Made by a program: the position numbers and the translations under genes | Assembly: GCA_016841875.1 (NCBI GenBank) | Contig: JAENYG010000010.1 | Location: forward strand, 53,334-117,333 | Length of the DNA stretch: 64,000 nucleotides | From: Syntrophomonas sp. | GTDB lineage: Bacteria; Bacillota; Syntrophomonadia; Syntrophomonadales; Syntrophomonadaceae | Direction: 5' to 3' | The notes under the pieces: generated by a model | The model's database searches: none | Told to the model about the DNA's origin: nothing | The model's input: only the letters and a program-made list of their open reading frames with translations | Part shown: positions 60,787 to 64,000 of the stretch, piece after piece | Position numbering within the stretch: position 1 is the first letter of the stretch | Layout: every line of letters starts with the position of its first letter

Positions 60787-62221
60787 AATCGCTCCACTTT
60801 TTATTCACCATTTCAATGATATCCTTGCTCATAGCTATATCCTTGGGCCACTCCCGATTATGTCCCTCTTCCGGGAATTTCCTGGTGGCATCGATACCCA
60901 TTTTTGAACCAAGTAGTGGCAGTGGAGCAGAATGGTCTAAAACTTCCAGCGGACCGTCAACTATCATCGTATCACGCCGCGGATCAACATTATTAAATAC
61001 TTTCCACATCACTTCAGAAACATTTTGAACATTAACGTCTTCATCAACCACTATGATAAATTTGGCAAACATCATCTGTCCCATACCCCAGAGAGAACTC
61101 ATTATTTTCCTGGCGTGCCCAGGGAAGCTCTTTTTAATAGAAAGCAACACACAGTTGTGAAAAACTCCTTCCATAGGTAAGTGCATATCGATAACCTCAG
61201 GAAGCTGGAACTTCAACAGCGGCAGAAATATGCGTTCAGTAGCCAGAGCCATATAACAATCCTCCTGGGGAGGCTTGCCTACAATTGTCGTGGGATAAAC
61301 TGCATTTTTCTTATGAGTGATGCAGCTAATATAAAAGACTGGATACTCACCTGCCAGGGAGTAGTACCCGGTATGGTCGCCAAATGGTCCTTCAATTCTT
61401 CGCTCGCTCGGATCAACATGTCCCTCAATTATTATCTCCGCATCTGCCGGCACTTCCAGATCAACAGTTTTACACTTAACCAGTTCCACCGGTTTTTTCC
61501 TTAGAAATCCGGCAAATATCAATTCGTCAATATCCTTGGGCAAGGGGGCAGTAGCAGCATATGCTATAGCCGGATCACCTCCCAGTGCTACAGCAACCTC
61601 GGTAGGCTTACCCAGCTCACAGTTCTTCCGATAATTATCTGCTCCATCGTGATGAATATGCCAGTGCATGCCAGTAGTCCTGGCATCAAATACCTGCAGG
61701 CGATACATACCGGAATTTCTCTTGCCGTTTTCAGGATTCTTGGTGTAAACCTGAGGCAGAGTAATAAATCGTCCGGCATCTTCTGGCCAGCATTTTAATA
61801 CAGGCAATTTATCCAGGGAAGGATTATGATCCACCACCTCCTGACAGGACCCATTTTTAACCATTTTAGGCATATAAGAGGATATCTGAGCCAGGCGGGG
61901 GAGTATTTTAACCTTATCAAGCATTGAAGCAGGTACATTATCTGCAATTTGTATGAATTCCATAATGTCCGCAGCTATATCATCCAGGCTCTGAACACCC
62001 AAGCTTAATGCCATTCGGCTTCTGCTGCCATATGCGTTTATTAATACCGGCATGTCAGATCCTTTTACATTTTCAAATAACAGCGCCGGTCCCAGCTTTT
62101 TGCTTACTCGATCAGTGATTTCCGTAATTTCCAATTCCGGATCAACCTCAGCACTAATACGTATTAATTCTCCATTATTTTCTAAAACCTGGATAAATTC
62201 CTGCAAGTCCTTATATGCCAC
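60773..62221 (-). CDS. ubiD: UbiD family decarboxylase (menaquinone pathway)
   Basis: 482 aa with a GTG start at 62221. Motifs of UbiD: ENVKGSDMPVLINAYGSRSRMALSLGV, GMYRLQVFDARTTGMHWHIHHDGA, EIIIEGHVDPSERRIEGPFGDHTGYYS and PTTIVGKPPQEDCYMALATERIFLPLLK. Uses prenyl-FMN from UbiX. In the futalosine pathway UbiD-type enzymes (MqnL) decarboxylate the naphthoate precursor. No mqnA-D is in the window, so the pathway assignment rests on the gene set. Confidence 0.93.
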   Translation of the reverse strand: MAYKDLQEFIQVLENNGELIRISAEVDPELEITEITDRVSKKLGPALLFENVKGSDMPVLINAYGSRSRMALSLGVQSLDDIAADIMEFIQIADNVPASMLDKVKILPRLAQISSYMPKMVKNGSCQEVVDHNPSLDKLPVLKCWPEDAGRFITLPQVYTKNPENGKRNSGMYRLQVFDARTTGMHWHIHHDGADNYRKNCELGKPTEVAVALGGDPAIAYAATAPLPKDIDELIFAGFLRKKPVELVKCKTVDLEVPADAEIIIEGHVDPSERRIEGPFGDHTGYYSLAGEYPVFYISCITHKKNAVYPTTIVGKPPQEDCYMALATERIFLPLLKFQLPEVIDMHLPMEGVFHNCVLLSIKKSFPGHARKIMSSLWGMGQMMFAKFIIVVDEDVNVQNVSEVMWKVFNNVDPRRDTMIVDGPLEVLDHSAPLPLLGSKMGIDATRKFPEEGHNREWPKDIAMSKDIIEMVNKKWSDYGID

Positions 62222-62337
62222 AGCTATACCCCCATATTAATCTGTTTTCATAATAAACGGCATGCTTATTTTAAGCCTGCCATTTAGAAAGTATTGATCT
62301 ACAATATATTTAGGTCCAACTGCATACTTATTTTAAT

Positions 62338-63084
62338 TTATACTGCAGCCCGTTTGCTGCTGGCAGAAAGGAGGTTCCGCATTTCCTCATAAATAGGTTC
62401 CATTAATGTGCGAATTCTACCCCCTTGGCCAGGGTTCAATAACTTTTCGCTCTCTTCCAGGTAGGATAAAGCTCCATCTCGGAATACTTCGTCTTTTGAA
62501 AATTCTATTGCCATTCCCAGCTTATAACCCGCCTGTTTGTAAAATTCTTGTTCTTCCACATTTTTACCTGCGCAATGAGCTGCAGTTAAAAAAGCATTTT
62601 TGTATAAGGAGGCTCTGGTACTCTCCACGAACTTCTCCGGACTCCCACCAAGTTTGTACCTGCTTACCATTCCTTCATTAATTTCACAAATCATATCCGC
62701 AAATGTAGGTAAGAGCATGTCCGCTTCTGCCTCAATGAGCAGCGCTAAGATACGGCCAAACATATAATCACCTATCAATATTGAAAACTGCATATCCTGA
62801 TTATATTCTTGTCCTTCATCGTCATCCTTAATTAATTCATGAATAAAAACGGATAAATAAAGAATTTTAAAAATATTAGCCATTGACACACAAAACTCTC
62901 GGTTCAAACCTGTGCTCCGGTATATACTGAATACAACTGCCGGAAGTGTTCTCCAGGTATGATCTAATCTTATTAATTCCAGGTAGGTCTGTATTTCCTG
63001 CCACCAGGGCAGTATGCTTGCCTTAAACACCCCATCCATATCTACTAATTCCGAACTCAAATCCCTGGTAAACTGAAAAACCAT
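62338..63084 (-). CDS. Degenerate polyprenyl-synthase homologue, HepS-like partner
   Basis: 248 aa. All-helical; aligns by eye with trans-prenyl synthases along FIHELIKDDDEGQEYN ... QFSILIGDYMFGRILALLIEAE ... MICEINEGMVSRYKLGGSPEKF ... FLTAAHCAGK ... GYKLGMAIEFSKDE. The catalytic motifs are lost: HDDxxD reads HELIKDD and the second DDxxD reads SKDEV. That fits a non-catalytic small subunit such as HepS of two-component heptaprenyl synthases; similarity to HepS itself is inferred from context with hepT. First gene of the quinone operon. Confidence 0.7.
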   Translation of the reverse strand: MVFQFTRDLSSELVDMDGVFKASILPWWQEIQTYLELIRLDHTWRTLPAVVFSIYRSTGLNREFCVSMANIFKILYLSVFIHELIKDDDEGQEYNQDMQFSILIGDYMFGRILALLIEAEADMLLPTFADMICEINEGMVSRYKLGGSPEKFVESTRASLYKNAFLTAAHCAGKNVEEQEFYKQAGYKLGMAIEFSKDEVFRDGALSYLEESEKLLNPGQGGRIRTLMEPIYEEMRNLLSASSKRAAV

Positions 63085-63209
63085 AAATATCCCCCTCAGA
63101 TCCTCCGATTGCTTCTTTCCCGCTCCTGCTTACCCTCTATATCTATTTTATAGCTGACCGCCTAAATCTTCTCCATGTATTTTCTTCCTTAGAAAAACCT
63201 AGGTGCTAT

Positions 63210-63224
63210 TGATATTCATTATCA
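63210..63224. promoter_or_regulatory. Fur-box-like palindrome
   Basis: TGATATTCATTATCA matches the 7-1-7 Fur core TGATAATnATTATCA at 13 of 14 defined positions. It lies 126-140 nt upstream of the HepS-like start, downstream of a possible promoter. Confidence 0.4.
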
Positions 63225-63259
63225 TTAATCATTCTAGCTTTCATTTGACTTATCTATAT

Positions 63260-63288
63260 TATATAGGAAAATTCCTGTTTTCTTGCAA
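63260..63288 (-). promoter_or_regulatory. Putative promoter of the quinone operon
   Basis: Minus strand TTGCAA (63288-63283), 17-nt spacer, TATATA (63265-63260); an alternative TATAAT starts 2 nt later. The rest of 63085-63425 contains the Fur-like palindrome and the speD terminator. Confidence 0.45.
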
Positions 63289-63321
63289 AATTTTTTATTG
63301 CCTATCAGGGAAAAAGCTGCC

Positions 63322-63365
63322 ATAAAAACAAGCCTTACTTGCAGTTCCTAAATTCAAGTAAGGCT
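63322..63365 (-). terminator. Terminator of speD
   Basis: Perfect 11-bp stem AGCCTTACTTG / CAAGTAAGGCT (63331-63341 with 63355-63365), 13-nt loop, UUGUUUUUAU tail on the minus strand. Confidence 0.8.
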
Positions 63366-63425
63366 CATTAGAGATAGTTAAAACTACATCTAAACCTACA
63401 TCGGTCTACTAAAATAGTATCCCTC

Positions 63426-63806
63426 CTAAATATTTACCGCCAGGCGCTCTTCCTGTTTTGTAATTAATCCACGTTTAACTTCGGAAGCATCCACGTAATC
63501 TGCTCCAAATTTTTCCTGGAGATATTTACATGCATCCCATGGATTAACTGAGTCCCCACATGTGAAGACATCTACAGCAGCATACCCCAATTCGGGCCAG
63601 GTATGAATCGCCAGGTGGGACTCTGAAATCACAACCACTCCACTCACGCCCTGCGGGCTGAACTTGTGAAATACGACTTCTCGGACTTCAGCGCCAGCCT
63701 CCAAAGCAGCGTTAACCATGATATCCTCAACGTGCCTGACATCATTTAACACATCAAACCGACATCCGTACACCTCGGCAAGTACATGACGCCCTAAAGA
63801 CTGCAA
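63426..63806 (-). CDS. speD: S-adenosylmethionine decarboxylase proenzyme
   Basis: 126 aa. Makes decarboxylated SAM for spermidine synthesis. The class-1b self-cleavage site is Glu62-Ser63 ([13 protein letters not shown]); Ser63 becomes the pyruvoyl group, with catalytic His68 and Cys83 (FTCGDSVNP). The start is a TTG at 63804-63806 behind GGGAGGCGG. Monocistronic here; no speE is in the window. Confidence 0.96.
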   Translation of the reverse strand: MQSLGRHVLAEVYGCRFDVLNDVRHVEDIMVNAALEAGAEVREVVFHKFSPQGVSGVVVISESHLAIHTWPELGYAAVDVFTCGDSVNPWDACKYLQEKFGADYVDASEVKRGLITKQEERLAVNI

Positions 63807-63892
63807 TAATACCGCCTCCCTCTAATTTTTATTATTTCCCAAACCTCCCTTTCATTCATTTATGAATTTCTCTGTTATTTAGCACATGTAGA

Positions 63893-63920
63893 ATTTTAGC
63901 ATATTTCTGCTGCATGTCAA
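63893..63920 (-). promoter_or_regulatory. Sigma-A promoter of speD
   Basis: Minus strand TTGACA (63920-63915), 16-nt spacer, TAAAAT (63898-63893), about 85 nt before the start codon. Confidence 0.65.
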
Positions 63921-64000
63921 TAAATGACTCTGTTTTTATTAAAATTAGTTAATTGTAACAATAAGTGTCGCTAGATGTTAAGCGACCTGTTGATAAAATT

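Noticed and set aside
63967..63986. GTCGCT/AGCGAC hairpin at the right edge
   Set aside because: Short stem, no U-run, and no gene visible beyond it to judge; could be part of a terminator outside the window.
1..64000. CRISPR arrays, tRNA, rRNA, intact IS or prophage genes
   Set aside because: No regularly spaced repeats, cloverleaf-like intergenic sequence, transposase or phage gene was found; most gaps are under 350 bp and accounted for.

Overview
The window reads as chromosome of an anaerobic, endospore-forming member of the Clostridia, most like a syntrophic fatty-acid oxidiser of the Syntrophomonadaceae. I infer this from gene content: spoIVA, spoIIP and a fused ispH-S1 ribosomal protein; etfB-etfA beside a membrane Fe-S oxidoreductase of the kind syntrophs use to reduce menaquinone; a [FeFe] hydrogenase; a flavodiiron fusion protein; and an alternative (siroheme-dependent) haem pathway. 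Nearly all genes lie on the minus strand; only the ECF sigma/anti-sigma pair (3.2-4.5 kb) and the nitrilase/YjbQ pair (31-32 kb) are on plus. I see no rRNA, tRNA, CRISPR array, prophage or intact insertion sequence.

Layout. 0-4.8 kb is an accessory patch: a SurA-like foldase gene broken by an in-frame TAG, three small secreted proteins (one a papain-like protease), an ECF sigma factor with its anti-sigma factor, and gene fragments. 4.8-20.5 kb is a conserved core block transcribed leftward: cmk, plsC, ispH-rpsA, fmdB, mobA, fni, DUF1614, spoIIP, YIEGIA and its partner, two DUF3189 genes, a PDZ/radical-SAM (DUF512) gene, der, plsY, gpsA and spoIVA. It joins envelope lipid, isoprenoid, ribosome-assembly and sporulation functions. 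20.6-31 kb holds a five-domain flavodiiron/rubredoxin fusion, an MFS exporter, a livKHMGF branched-chain amino-acid transporter bracketed by two copies of the 3' end of a DAHP synthase gene, and the intact DAHP synthase. 31-39.9 kb has a nitrilase-family amidase, YjbQ, chorismate mutase AroH, a HutP-family protein, a structured intergenic element that is probably transcribed, a four-subunit 2-oxoacid:ferredoxin oxidoreductase with a P-loop NTPase, an HDOD protein and a pseudouridine synthase.

40-63 kb looks like one bioenergetic neighbourhood. etfB-etfA and the membrane Fe-S oxidoreductase (NarI-like histidines suggest haem b) should carry electrons from acyl-CoA dehydrogenases to menaquinone. 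Next to them is a solitary [FeFe] hydrogenase with its own sigma-A promoter. A ten-gene operon (sirC, hemA, hemC, cobA-hemD, ahbC, hemB, ahbD, ahbA, ahbB, hemL, then cheR) makes haem through siroheme. Upstream of tatCA, a second group (a HepS-like protein, ubiD, ubiA, ubiX, hepT) makes the menaquinone ring and tail. So the quinone reductase, its haem and its quinone are encoded within about 23 kb. speD closes the window.

Most notable for follow-up: a hairpin placed exactly between the Shine-Dalgarno sequence and the start codon of ahbD; an apparent AUA start codon for fni; the aroF-end direct repeats around the liv operon; the multi-hairpin element at 33.8-34.1 kb; an uncharacterised sporulation-associated module at 11.1-13.2 kb; a degenerate prenyl-synthase partner protein; and the amber-interrupted foldase gene.
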